Positions 36,278 to 48,555 of a stretch of DNA of 64,000 bases are shown piece by piece. The position numbers and the translations under genes are program-made. Each line of letters opens with the position of its first letter. Position 1 is the first letter of the stretch. Origin of the DNA: Spinellus fusiger (taxonomy: Eukaryota; Mucoromycota; Mucoromycetes; Mucorales; Phycomycetaceae); NCBI GenBank assembly GCA_025094145.1, contig JALLLS010000048.1, positions 186,001-250,000 on the forward strand, written 5' to 3'. Under the pieces are notes generated by a model. It was not told the DNA's origin. It made no database searches and worked only from the letters and a program-made list of their open reading frames with translations.

Positions 36278-38758
36278 ATGGACACTTATGCCGAGTTATT
36301 TAATGAGCCTTCCATAGACGAAAATGACTTGGATGACCCTGAGTTACTGGTATAAAAAAAAAGAAAGAAAAAGAAAAAGGCACTGCTACAGAAGACCTCG
36401 CCAACTGAGTCTTATTTCTATACTTGTTTTACAGCAACAACTAGAGATATTATCTTCAGGTGTGCCAAAGAAACAAGCACCAAAGAAACAAGTACCAGAA
36501 AAAGAACTTGCCAATAAACAGGTGCCCAAGAAAGAATCCTTGACTATGGAGGACTATACTGATTTGATGGACGACAAGAATATTGATGTGGATTTGGACG
36601 AAGCTGACCTTCAAGACCCTCACTTGCTTGTAAGTATAGGAGTGAAGGGTCGGGAGAGACTACACTTGGTTTTTCTTTGATGATTATGACGCATATCTTA
36701 TTAGGGTGAGCTATCAAAGCTATCTGGCAATGATACAGAGGATACACCACCTCCTCTACTCACTCAACAAGAGGCTCAGCAACAAGCAGCCCATTATCAA
36801 CAATTAGCACTGGCAGCCAAGAAGCAGGGGGATAAACAAATGGCCCTGGATTATTTACGTCAGTCAAAGGCTATTTCTCGGGAGTATTCAGAGAGTATTC
36901 AGACAAGTGAGCCAATACCAGCAGCTGTGGAGGAAGAGGCAAGACATTCTATTCACAGTAAGGCAAAGAGAGAACCTACACTACCACCACCAGCAGCAGC
37001 AACAGCAACAGTAACAATGTCAACATCGATATCAACACCACCACCACCACCAACGCCAGTATCACTGGAAAAGGCACAGAAACTTCTTGCCCTTGTAGCA
37101 AAGCGCCAAAAAGAGTATAAACAAGCAGCTATTCATTACAAAACACTTGGTAATAGTTCAGCCGCCAAAGAAATGATTCAACACTCCAAAGAACTCCTTC
37201 GTTTAGGCGTCCAAATCAACCAGGGACGCATCAGTGATTTTGACACTGTAGAAAGATCTATTCTCCCTGCCCCTCCTATGGATCTGGGCAGAGGGCCTAT
37301 TTCTATACCCTCATCCTACCCAAATGTTGCTCTTCACTCACCCGAATCCCAACTCAATGACCAAATAGCCATCTGCCACCGACTATCCCTCCAACACACC
37401 GCTCATACTGCATATGTAGGCTATTCCAAATCACTCAAGGAGAACAATGTATATGATCAACTAGAAAAGGCACTCGTAGCAGATCGACTGTTGATGACTT
37501 CTCAGGATACCCTACCCAGTTTCCATTATGAACAAGTGGAATACACTTACACTCATACCATTGACTCTATTCCTGCCAACCAAATGGAACTGAGGATCAT
37601 TAAAGCATCAGGTCTACCTACCTTGGACATTGCCACTGTTCTAGAGCCTTATGTGACTTATGACTTTGGAGGATGGCCACCTGAGAACTCGCCACAATCT
37701 GCTCTTGGAAAGGGCGAAACAGGAGTCAAAAGAGACACCGAGCCCGTGTTTGATGTAGCGGTGCCTGTGCCTATCAGCCGCACCAGTCGTGTGTTTTTGC
37801 GCTACTTGCAAAGAAAGAAACTTGTCTTGGAAGTATGGCATAACAAGTACAGTCTTGGTGTGTTCCGTCGCCCAGTGTCTTTAGGAAAGGTGACTTTGCC
37901 GCTGGATCGGCTTTTGACCAAGACATCTCTGCAAGGGGACTTTGATGTGAGTCTTTCATTCCAAAACATGATGTATTTATAATGTGCTTGTTATAGATCC
38001 TGGACAGTGGTCGAAAAAAGACAGGTGGCAAGTTATCTATAGCATTAAGTGTAAGAGAGCCATTGGCAGGCAGTGACACCGTTAAGAAGACAGAGCCATG
38101 GCTTGTTGTAGATGGGACAGGGGATTTTACTCTGAATCTATTGGTTTCTACTGGCCTAGTGCCTGCTCATCGACGCACTACAGCTATAGCAGTAAGCCAT
38201 TCCTCACCACCACCATCACCACTTTCAGAACAGACACAAGCACAAGCACAAGCACAAGCACAAGCACAGGTGCAGACACAGACACAGACACAGACACAAG
38301 CATCTCCGTTTTTGAATAACACATCTCATACACCTAACACCGTACTAGAAGAAGCAGAAGAAGAACACAACAGGTAGCTCTTTTCTTCTTCCCAAATACT
38401 GCTCTCTTTTCTCAATGGCCTTCTATTCTTCAGTGTAGACAGTCTTGTCTCCAATATGGTGCTAGAACACGAAATCAAATGTGTAGAAGCAGCCCTTGCC
38501 AAACACTCCAATGAATCCCTCATCGAACGACAACAAGCTCTTGCTATTAAAATGAATATGCTTGTCATTCAAGTACAGACAGGTATGTTGGACATGGAAA
38601 CCTACTTGGCGTCTGTCCAAACACGTATGGAAAGAGACCGTCAACTGGCTGTTATTTTCAAGCAGCATGGGAAACTGGGTCTTGCTAAAGAAGCACTCTT
38701 GCGTAAGAAAATGATGCAGCAAGAGCTTGAAGAAGCAAGAGAAGCCATGGAGTCCTAA
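36278..38758 (+). CDS. CC2D1/Lgd family protein (DM14 repeats and C2 domain)
   Basis: Regulator of ESCRT-III/endosomal sorting in animals (CC2D1A/B, Lgd), here in a fungus. The start is the ATG at 36278 (MDTYAELFNEPSIDENDLDD). DM14-type helical hairpins are visible at AAHYQQLALAAKKQGDKQM, LLALVAKRQKEYKQAAIHY and LNDQIAICHRLSLQH. Proline-rich linkers separate them. A C2 domain begins at about MELRIIKASGLPTLDIATV and continues through VFLRYLQRKKLVLEVWHNK and GKVTLPLDRLL. A poly(Gln-Ala/Gln-Thr) hexamer-encoded linker and a C-terminal coiled coil (LRKKMMQQELEEAREAMES) complete it. Six or so exons. About 750 residues. The stop is TAA at 38756-38758. Confidence 0.85.
38236..38301 (+). repeat. In-frame hexanucleotide repeat (CAAGCA / CAGACA), encodes Gln-Ala and Gln-Thr dipeptides
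   Basis: About eleven hexamers within the CC2D1-like coding sequence. As in the Byr4-like gene, the unit length keeps the frame. Confidence 0.9.
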
Positions 38759-40066
38759 CAGAAATAAAAATAATTTTATCTTTACAAGCCAATGATTTGA
38801 GTTTTATCGACATACTATGTATGTCAAATAAGAGGGAGGAGGATGTGGAGGAGATATATAGATATATAGATCATAGAAAAGAAGAGTAGTTATATAGTCA
38901 TGAAGATGAAATGATGAATATAGACTGTTCTGTTATAAGATTAGCATATTCAACAGGGAGATTATGCGCTGAATTACCACCGTGTGTTGAGACGTAAAGC
39001 TATCTGTCAAAAGTGTGGGGCCAATTCACATGTGGTATTTCTTTCTTTCTTTCTTTCTTTCTTCATTTGAAGGTTATACTTTGTTATGACTATATATCTA
39101 TGAATTTTCAAGATAGAAACATTACACTTTTAATAGATATAGAAAATAATATTTGTAGTGTATAAAAGTGGTTTATTATAAAGTTATTCATTATTTTGTA
39201 TGCCAAACTATACTTTTATTGCTTAGTTAAAGTAGTTTGAAGTTGGATTGTTCTAACTATTTTGATGAGTAACTTTATGATGTACTATTTTTTTGTTCTA
39301 TTTTCTTATTTTTAATGGCAACCACTATATGCTATCTTATGGGATGTCAGAAGATAATACATATAAATTATTTACCATGTGAGTTAAGACTAAACGTAGT
39401 AAGAACTTCTGTAGCTGAAAAGTGGAGTGACAATTTGAGGTGTATCATTATTATTTCCAAAAAAAAAAAAAAAAAAAGCCTTTGATCGCTTATTTGTATT
39501 GAGAAAAACATTCAGCCAATCATGACAGCATAGAAATAAACGAGCGATGCATTGCCCATTATTATACACTGTGAGATAGTCAGACTTGGCTATCATAGGC
39601 TTGGTGGGTGGCATAGCCTTCAACACCATAGAGCCCTAATGACAACTACCCTAACAGCTGATGTTCCAAAAGGAATAGGCTATAGAAACACCTTTAATAT
39701 ACTTCTTTAATAAACATTGGCTCTTTACTATACATTCAGGAAAGGCATTGCAGAGGCTAGTTGCTCTGGATCCACCACTAGGTCTGTAGTAGTGAAGTTC
39801 TTTTTCATAGTGCGTTACTATGTTACTCGCTTATATTCCTCTTTGTGTTTCTGTCTTTGTCAGTGTAAGACAGGTATCCTGCCAAGAAGGGCAGTAATCT
39901 CCAGTAAGAACCATTTTCCAAGCATATTAACAATTCAGGAAGTATTCATTTGTGCCTACATACCCTCCCCCCTCATTATCACTGTTATTTGTTTTCACTG
40001 TAAGAGTAAGTCGCTCTTCAAGAGGCCCTACGAGCTACCAACGATTCTTACATTGCTCAGCATTAC
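38759..40066. other. AT-rich stretch with possible decayed coding fragments
   Basis: It includes TTTC repeats (39040-39062) and a 19-bp A run (about 39459-39477). Fragments such as plus-strand DYALNYHRVLRRKAICQKCG (38960-39020) look protein-like but break quickly, as do those at 39540-40080. They may be remnants of a retroelement or lost gene; no family is assigned. Confidence 0.45.
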
Positions 40067-41013
40067 AATACCTAAAGATCTTTGGAATATATATATATAT
40101 AACGGACTATCAAATATCAATGCTGTTCTGGTTGGCTAATGTGTTTGAAAAGACCTTTTCATATAGTCTAAATAGTTTATTTCAAATACTTTTTTGATTA
40201 TTTTAGCAATAATTATTGACTTTGCAATTGAGCGTTATAAAGTTGACTATAAAAGGAAGAATTGGAGATGGAGTAACAACTCAGACATTCTTCTTCTCTT
40301 AGCATAATGTTATTCTTAAGCACATAGTATTTTCAACATGGCAATGTTTGTAGTGTATTTATTACAAAACCTATACAATTATCTCCTGTGTTTATTTTCC
40401 ATACTATAGAACCCAATCTATTTAAATGAAGAATAATATAGATATTCAGTCAATGAATATCTATAACCTCTTTAGCAGCCGTCTCATTGTAACTGATCTC
40501 AGCTGTAGTGCTTAATGGGAACAGTGGACTGTTTCTAATACTGTCCTTTAGGCTCAAGATAAATATAAATATATATAAAAGAAAAGAAAAGAAAGTGATA
40601 GACACTACCAAAGGCTGTTCTTGAGATAAGAAAGGGTAAACTGTGTCTTCATCTAGGCTACAGCTTATTTTACTGTGCAAATCATTTGTTGTACTGTTAT
40701 TAGGCAATGAAAGACTCTTCTCAAGTCAATCCCAAGTAGTCTTCTATACTTTCAATGCTTTATAGGGTGTAGATTCTATTTCTACAAGGAATAAACGTGG
40801 GCAGTAGCTATACTATTATAATAAACAATATTATTCATCAACACTATAGTTTGTAAATAATACAATCTGATAGTAAGATGTTCTACAAAAATAAATTCCA
40901 CACTAAATGCCCGAAACCCTTTGATTTTAAAACACAGTTCCATAAAAAGAAATAATAAGTATTCTGTAATAAGATAGTACTTTCTCAAAAGCCAGAAAAA
41001 TCTTTAGGTGTGT
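40067..41013 (-). mobile_element. TIR element family 'CACACCCAAAG', copy D
   Basis: Its right end reads, inverted, ACACACCTAAAGATTTTTC (to 41013); its left end is ATACCTAAAGATC near 40067. Internal blocks match copy A and copy C in the same order, for example TTTTAGCAATAATTATTGAC (40202), the segment around 40540 (ACTGTCCTTTAGGCTC), and 40900-40945. It is about 0.95 kb, inverted relative to copy A. It holds an 85-residue minus-strand frame (40450-40707) whose sequence aligns with similar frames in copies A and C. Confidence 0.7.
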
Positions 41014-41407
41014 ACTAAAATCTTCAGGTGTAAATATTAGGAAACACAAGTGTACTTGCAATGCAGAAGCTTGTAATACAGATACAGAAGGATAATTCTA
41101 TTTTTCAACCTTGATTGAATTCATCGATTAACAATGATATGTTATGCTAATCTGTATGACCAATATTATTCTTTTCTGGGTTAATTGTTTGACAAAATGC
41201 GATAGTAGTAGAAGCAATATTAAGGCAGTAATGATTTAACAGCAATAATAAACATTAAAACATAAATCTCTGAGAAAAGTGGAGTGGTGTAACAGATGTA
41301 ACTACAAACTTTGTACCATACAGATGGGAATTAGTATTAAAAAGTAGCTTATAAACCACTTTTTATTTTGTTATTAAAATTGTTTTTAACCTTTCTTTTA
41401 ATATATT
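41014..41407. other. AT-rich upstream region of the KNH-like gene
   Basis: About 390 bp between repeat copy D and the ATG at 41408. I see nothing specific in it. Confidence 0.5.
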
Positions 41408-42032
41408 ATGTTAAAATCATTCATAATTTCTATCGTTGCCTTGGTTTCCATTGTTTCTACAGCTAATGATAAGTGGGCTATTCAATTGTAAGATATTTGT
41501 CTGTTTGTCCTATGACCTACTCTAATAAACAATCCAGCACGTATCCTAGATATCTCACTACATGGAAGGCCGGAAATAGATACAATGTTGAATGGTAACT
41601 GTTCAAACTGCATTTAGTTTTTATCTAATCGACATTCTTGTAATTGTTTAGGTCAACAGATGTTGGTGGAAACGAAATTCCTAAGGATGCTCGGTAAGCA
41701 ATCAAAAATGTTATGGGGCCAGCCTTTATTCACATGTTTGTGTTTAGTGGTAAATTAGTGCTTACCAGTGTTTACCCAGATCCATACGCTGATCTTTTTA
41801 GTAAGTTGATAGAAAACCTCTGTATAATATATGCTAATAATTATATATTTTCTCAGTGGAGGCAAATGACTTTGATTTTCCTCTCAGCGACGGTTCAGTG
41901 GAGGTCTATATTCCTCAAGGGGTACTAAACAAAAAAAGTTATTACCTTTACTTCATAAGTGATGATGTGAATAGCTCACTACCATTAGATAAATCTAAAC
42001 CATTTGCTATTGTGAGCAACCGTAGATTCTAA
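41408..42032 (+). CDS. Small secreted protein, Kre9/KNH1-like Ig-type domain
   Basis: Five small exons, 41408-41487, 41538-41594, 41652-41693, 41748-41800 and 41857-42032, all with GT-AG borders. They join into 135 codons ending in TAA at 42030-42032. Residues 1-19 (MLKSFIISIVALVSIVSTA) are a clear signal peptide. The mature part has the layout of the fungal Kre9/KNH N-terminal domain: TTWKAGNRYNVEWSTD near the start, LVLTSVY in the middle and VYIPQGV...SYYLYFISD near the end, finishing with KPFAIVS. No GPI signal or Ser/Thr stalk follows. It should be a cell-wall or extracellular protein. It lies isolated in a transposon island. Family assignment is by motif layout. Confidence 0.75.
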
Positions 42033-43900
42033 AACATAGTACTCTCCTTCAAACTAATATCTACGTATTTATTCTTTAAGTCATTCTTTGTAGAATGCAT
42101 ATATATTTATATTTCTTATAATAAAAACATTCATATACATATTAGAAACTTCACATCTAAATCAGACATAGAAAATAATATTATAATGAAATATAGAAAA
42201 ACAGCAAGTGTATGCCATCAGTAGTCGATATTACTACTCATGACCTTCACCAAGAGTTTATATTTATAAAAACATTTATAAAAACTCGGATACATGGAAA
42301 TAAAGTAAGTGGTTTCAATGGATTTTTTATTTTATTATAGCAATAGGGTATTATCATATTCCTAAGGGTACTCCACAGCGTTATCTAATTTTGAGCCTAA
42401 GAATTCAGAGTTTTAGTCGTGTTTAATTGGACTCATTTTGAGTCGTGGAAGGGTAAGCTGTCTATCACAACTAAGCTCTCTTTTTCTCATAATGATCTTT
42501 TAGAGTATATCTTCAAACAATTATTCAAATATTATACTTATGAATGAAGTGTTAAGATATCATTTTTGAGATTGGCATTTACCTCCTACGAGCGATCTTC
42601 ATTGTCCTGAACAAAATGTTTAATATCCAGTGTTCTAATTATTTTCTATTTTTCTTACTGTTTAAAGGCTTTTTCACTATACTTTTTATCGCCTTGAAAT
42701 AATATGTTTTTCTTTTAGACTCTATGTTAGCATTCTAATAGTATAAGAAAAATACTTGACTCATTTTTTAAATCACATGTTATTTTTATAATTAAGATAA
42801 TCTTTCACCATTGCTTTCACCTCTTATTTCTTTATTGTTTCTATGATATTTGCCTAATATAACACCAAAGTATCTTTAAGAGCACTTATTATATGACTTT
42901 TAAAGTAAATTCCTAAGCCATATATTTGTTGTAGAAATAAGTAGAGAAGAATAACAGTACAGAAGTATTATTTGATGAGCTCTATGCTTATGGCAGTGAT
43001 GATATGCTTATGAAAATCTGCCAGTGTTGCTAATTTGAGAAGAAAAAAAAGTCATTTAAATTTTTGTTGTATAGTCAAATAATCTGCCTAATAAATAGCT
43101 ATATGCTAGTTATATATTACAGGCTGTAGTTTTAAGAAATGAACTTTTTATTTTGTTTTTAGTTATGATCTGCTCAAAGAAATATTTAGACTCTAAGGCA
43201 ACTAAAAGGGGTACTATACCAAAGAAAATTCACCAGTTGTGGTTCAGAACAGTCAAAAGGAAAAGGCCAACATGTACTTTGAGCACTCACAATAAACACT
43301 ATACCATCGACATTTATGTTATATCATAGTTATATCAATAATTATAGTAGAATAGAAGTATAAAATAATGACAAAAAAGTTAAATAAAAAATAGCATAGT
43401 TAATTATACGTTAACTAACTAAATACCTTTGGATTCAAGAAGTTATTAACAACATTAGCACATCAATGGGTGATAAAAACTATCTATTTCCTCTATTATT
43501 GAATGCCTATTTATTTCTATGAACTAAAAATGCTACACAGTCAACAAGATACAAATTAAGTAAAGAAAATATATGCTTGTAGACTCAACCTAAGGTTCTT
43601 ACATGTATTTGGTTTTCATAAGAAATTATAACAAGTTTTTCAGATGCTAATCTTAATAAAAAAAATCAATTAAGACTTATTTACGTGATGATTGTTGAGA
43701 GTATGAATAGTCATCTGTTCTGTAAGATTTGGTCCACACTACCCATATCATACTCTCTTACACGTATACATTCTCTAAGTAAAGTGAGCAGCAAAAATTA
43801 ACTGCTTTTATTAATATTAATATTAATATCGAGCTATTTCTATATTAAAAGATAACATACACTATTTCTCTTTATTTTATTTCATAACATCTCTTTTCAT
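42033..43900. other. AT-rich stretch, nothing recognised
   Basis: No frame or repeat of known family was seen. ATTAAT runs occur around 43810-43830. It separates the KNH-like gene from the next Tc1 relic. Confidence 0.5.
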
Positions 43901-44867
43901 ATGTCTAACTCATCCAACACAGTAAAAATCCTCACCAAAATTTCCAAGATGTATTGAAAGAATATCAACATTGAGATTTTCTTAACTATCCTTCACTAGG
44001 TGCTGAACCTGAGATCTGCTCAGGTCAAGACATCTCGTATGTTCAACTTACCTACTTCTATTGTAGGGTACATCATAAAGCACTTCAAGGAGACAGGCTC
44101 AGTTGTTCCTTTATCCAAGAGTGGTATAAATAGAAATCTAGACAACATGACCCTCCAGTGGCTGAGAAGAACAGTAATTAGCAGCTCCCACCAGACCAAA
44201 GTAGTAAATCCTCTTCTCACCAAGAAACATAGAGAGGTAAGGCTCCAGTGGGCCCATGAGCACATTGGTTAGACACATGAGCAGTGGCAAGAGGTTGTAT
44301 GGTCCAATGAGTCCAGTGTCAAGCTTATAAGCTATGGCACGGGGGTTAAAGTCATCAAGCAGCCTGGTACAGCCTTTGAGCCTAAGAATGTCCTAGAACT
44401 GAGGACGTTTGGAGGTGGTGGAGTGATGGCATCTATTGTTTTAGTGGGGAAGGTGTTGGGAGATGGATCGTAGTGGAGGTTAGGATAAACGACAAGTGCA
44501 TTGATGTCTTGGGAGATGTCTACTTCCATAAACTCAAATATCTCTATCATAAACCCTTTAATCAGTCACCGCCTACAGGAGGACAATGTTAGACCCCATA
44601 CGAGCAAGGAAACTAAAGAATGGAAGGCAGTCAAGAGTGTGGAAACTCTTCCTTACTAGCCCTCACAATACTGATCTCAATTCAATTGAGCATCTATGGG
44701 CCCACCTCAAGAAGATTATCAGGAAGAACAGAATAGTATATTCCACCAAACAGAAGTCTGCGGCTGCCCTGATGTTGGAATGGGGCAGAATGTCTAAAGA
44801 AGTAACGGACACCCTCATTGCCAGCATGGGGCGGAGATGTCAGGCAGTCATCGATGCCAAAGAATAA
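43901..44867 (+). pseudogene. Tc1-type transposase pseudogene, family 2, copy 2 (internal deletion)
   Basis: Closely similar to 20064-21128 along its length (shared VKLISYGTGVKVIKQPG and NVLELRTFGGGGV, and C-terminal HLWAHLKKIIRKN). It lacks about 75 bp of the DNA-binding region present in copy 1, and has stop codons and frame changes. The second-Asp block reads QEDNVRPHTS. Similarity continues past the stop to about 45030. Confidence 0.85.
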
Positions 44868-45080
44868 TAGTGGTTATTAGTTAAACCTACAATGAAAACC
44901 ACTTTTATGTATTTTGAATACTATTATCTTTATCTATTGGAAGTCTTATGCTTCTATCTAATAAATTTATAAAGTTATAACATTATTAAGTTAAAGTATG
45001 AATCTAAAAAAGAAAACCTGCATTTGAAATTGTCGATTACATTCTTTTGGTCACTTTACTTCATTAATTCTTTTCTTTTA

Positions 45081-45767
45081 TACTATTTTCAGAATGTATT
45101 CGCACATTTTTTTCACTTTCTGCATATAGTTTATATTTTACTTTTTGCACAATTTCATAAATTATTTTTGCACACTTTTCGAAATATTATTTCTTCAACA
45201 ATGAACTTAAAAATTTGCTATGAAGATAGACAGGAAATTGATATCAAAAAACTGGGCAATGAGCCCATCTTGATGAATGTAGTTGAAGAATGTTTTTCTC
45301 TTCAAAATATCATAGACTACAGTATCTAACTGGAATTAAAATCACTTTAGAAACCTCAGTCAAAACCCGAGGCCACTTTTTTAAAAAAGGCTACAACTTC
45401 ATAACAAAAAGAAGTGTGCCTTATCATTTTTAAAAAAAATAACACTTTCATTAAAATAATGAGTAGACGTATTGTAAGTCGTGGCTATAGATGTGAATAG
45501 TTTCTACTGTACTCTCCTGAGCTTAATCCCATCTAGCAATTTTGGTCCATTGTGAAAAAAAAAGCTCTTGGAAGGTGAGGCTTTGAACATGAAGATCACT
45601 GAGGCATGTAGTGATGTTCTTATCAGCGATCTTAAGGGATTTTGTCGTTACTCTTCAAAATGTAAAATATGTTTAAGTAAAAATCTTCATTGATAAATTC
45701 CACACACTTTGTACAAAAAGTGTACGATTTCATTTTGAGGTTGTGCGAATACTTTATGAAAATAGTA
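45081..45767 (+). mobile_element. Decayed 687-bp relative of the DD34E element, with TA duplication
   Basis: The ends TACTATTTTCAGAATGTATT and its inverted partner at 45744-45767 share the TACTATTTTCA terminus of the 18359-19928 element. TA flanks it at 45079-45080 and 45768-45769. Inside, 45507-45655 matches the 3' end of the transposase: SPELNPI then a stop, QFWSIVKKK, and later DLKGFCRYS. About 0.9 kb of the coding region is missing. Confidence 0.82.
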
Positions 45768-48555
45768 TAAAAAGAATCTCTTAATTGTTTTAATATTCCT
45801 CGGTATTTCTTTATTTGGCTAATCTCCGAGTTGTTGTTAGCTGTCCACTCCTAACATAATAATACAGCCACATGTTTTAAACTTCAGACGATTTTTGTTA
45901 GTGTTAACTGCAAATGAGACGATTTAAAAAAAATGAGACAATGTGAATTCTTTTTTTTCTCCTTTCATAGATGACATTTTAATTGAACTACTAATAGAGT
46001 ATTCATGGAGTCTTATTATTTTAGCTTTATAGTCATTGTTCATTCTTTTCTAGTGTATTTTATAGATACAGTATCCTATTTTACAATCCATCAATGATAA
46101 AACAAATAATAATAAATAACTCTACATTGTCTCTGCTCAGGTGCAAACAACATCAGTGTCTATAGGTTGTAAGTGATACTGCTAAGGATACTACTAGAAT
46201 TCATCGTTGTTGTCTTTGGAATCATGACCTAGCTGCTACATTGAATTCTAAATATCTTTCTTTGCTTGAATGAAACAGGTGGAGGACAACAATAATTTTG
46301 TAAATGGAAGAAGGCTATCTCTACTGGCTATATCAATATAAAATATTTTTTTATAAGCTAGCAGTAGTCGACCAATAACAAAACATTTCTTTGTAGTGAT
46401 CTTTGCATTCATCTAAGATATAGGGTAGGTATTTGAACACTAATGTGTCTTTAACTTCTACTTTTTTTTGAAGTATCTCATTATGACACTTGTTTTAGTA
46501 AGAAGGCTGAAAATATATCGATTTGACAATGTCATAAGTATTATTTAACACTAGATAGACTCTTTTTTAGGCTATTTCTTTTTTATGTAAAAGGCCTCTT
46601 CAATAAAAATATATTATAATTTTATGCTGATTTTTAGTGAATAAATATATATAAATCTAGATATTCAGCTTAAAAAGATTTTTTGTAAAGCTCATTCATT
46701 GGTATATTTATATATTGATATCTATATCTATATCTATAAAACATAGAGATATGACTGGAAAATCACAATAGGCACAAGACATTTTCAAAAGAAAAGAGAA
46801 AGTGGAAGAGAAAAACAGAACTATTCAGAAAAGCATAAAGTGTATATTTTGTTCATAAATAATTCCATAATTTGCAAACATAGTCTGCAGGGTAGAAAAG
46901 AAAAGAGAAAAAAAAGGAAAGGAAAAAAAAAGTTGTCATACAGAGAGCTACATTATTACACACCAGGTAATACACCGACTTTGTTATTTCGAGGTAAATG
47001 TTAAAATAAATAAAGGGCACTTTTCTCCCAAAATAGTGCATCAGAAATAGATAACAGCCTCTCTTCTGATTCAGCCTTTTAGAATCTATTTCTCTGGATT
47101 ATTATTCACTAAGTCATAGTGTTTAAATAAGTATGAGGGTTTTCAAAAGACTTTTATTATGAAAAAAGATAATTCAGATAAAATATACATTACTACTTCT
47201 CTTTCACTTTCTTAAACAGCTTTTTCTTGATTTATGCTATCATGTATTAGCAGTAGATGTTTGCTATAAAAACATACCCCAATTCATCCCTTAACATGCG
47301 AATACCCATATTTAAGTGTTTATCATACTTCATCCACTAATAATTGAATGTTTTGCAGGTATGCATACGGTTACACTGCGGATGTGTAAAAAAAGGAATA
47401 AGCAATACATACTCTGTATAAATCTATAGCAAATATACATATACCCGTGATTGATATTGTTTCTTTATACAGTGTTTTTCTTCAATCCTTTCTAATATAA
47501 AAGCACTTGAGTATTTTAAAGATTCTCTAGGATGAATCATAATAGCATTATCTTGAAGAATTTATTTTTTGTTGTTCAAAAATCATCAATAAATAACATA
47601 CCAATTTTTGATATTTATTGTTTACTGAACATAGACTCCAATCCAAAATGCTCCACTGGGTTTCTAATAAATAAATGGATTTAAAATTAAAAGATTATAA
47701 GCCAAAAAAAGATAAAATTGAAGGCTGTCATTATGCTAGAGTGGGAGACAATCCCTAAGGCATATAGGAGTGGCCTTATTGCTAAGATGAGTAAGAAATA
47801 CCAGGATATGTATGATAATAAGTTTTTTACAACAACAACAACAAAAACTGGATAAATTATAATCCTATTTCTTTCTTTTTTTTTCTTGAAAGTTTCAAGT
47901 TGATATCACTTGTATTCATAAAGTTGTTGCAATAAGAAAGTAGAGTGTACAATATGAAAAGGTCTCCCTAGTCCCAAGCTACTCTCACTCTATACCCTTT
48001 CACAGTGTTTATGTCAGAAATACAAATACATCAACGGAATGGATAGAGTATTGAAATTATTGTGACAAACTGTTTAGACAATAAGAGATCTCACAGGCCT
48101 AACTGTAATACAAGAGTGGATGTTAAAGTCGGATTAAAGTCATACAGTTCAGGCTTCTATTGAAATAACTCAGTTACAAATTCACAAAGAATATACAACG
48201 AATAAATATCTATAGGCTACTGATAAATGTAAAAGTCTAAAGAAGAAGAAAAAAAAAAGAATACTAGACGGCTTTATTCCTCATATGTCTTACTATTATT
48301 TTCAATAGATTATGGCTGTCAATGTAGATTTCAAAAACATGTTCTTCAAATAGATGGTCTATACCACAATAGAATTTCTTTTGTTCGATATATCTGTTCT
48401 ACTTGACATTCATTCTATTGCCTTCACAAAAATAATAGATTAAATAAGGAAATATCTAGAAGATGAATAAAACAGTTTTCTTTATTCAATAAATAAATAA
48501 AAAGAAACCCAATGGTATAGTCTTTTATTTATTTCCAATTCTATTACTAGTGTCA
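45768..48555. other. AT-rich stretch with transposon remnant
   Basis: It contains a short Tc1 remnant (see 47700-47830), TATCTA repeats at about 46715-46735 and A-rich tracts. The last 500 bp form the upstream region of the carotenoid oxygenase gene. No other gene is recognised. Confidence 0.55.
47700..47830 (+). pseudogene. Remnant of Tc1 family 2 transposase C-terminus
   Basis: The translation AVIMLEWETIPKAYRSGL, then IAKMSKKYQDMYDNK, aligns with ALMLEWGRMSKEVTDTLIAS and the following MGRRCQAVIDAKE of the 44.8-kb copy. Only the last ~40 codons remain. Confidence 0.6.
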
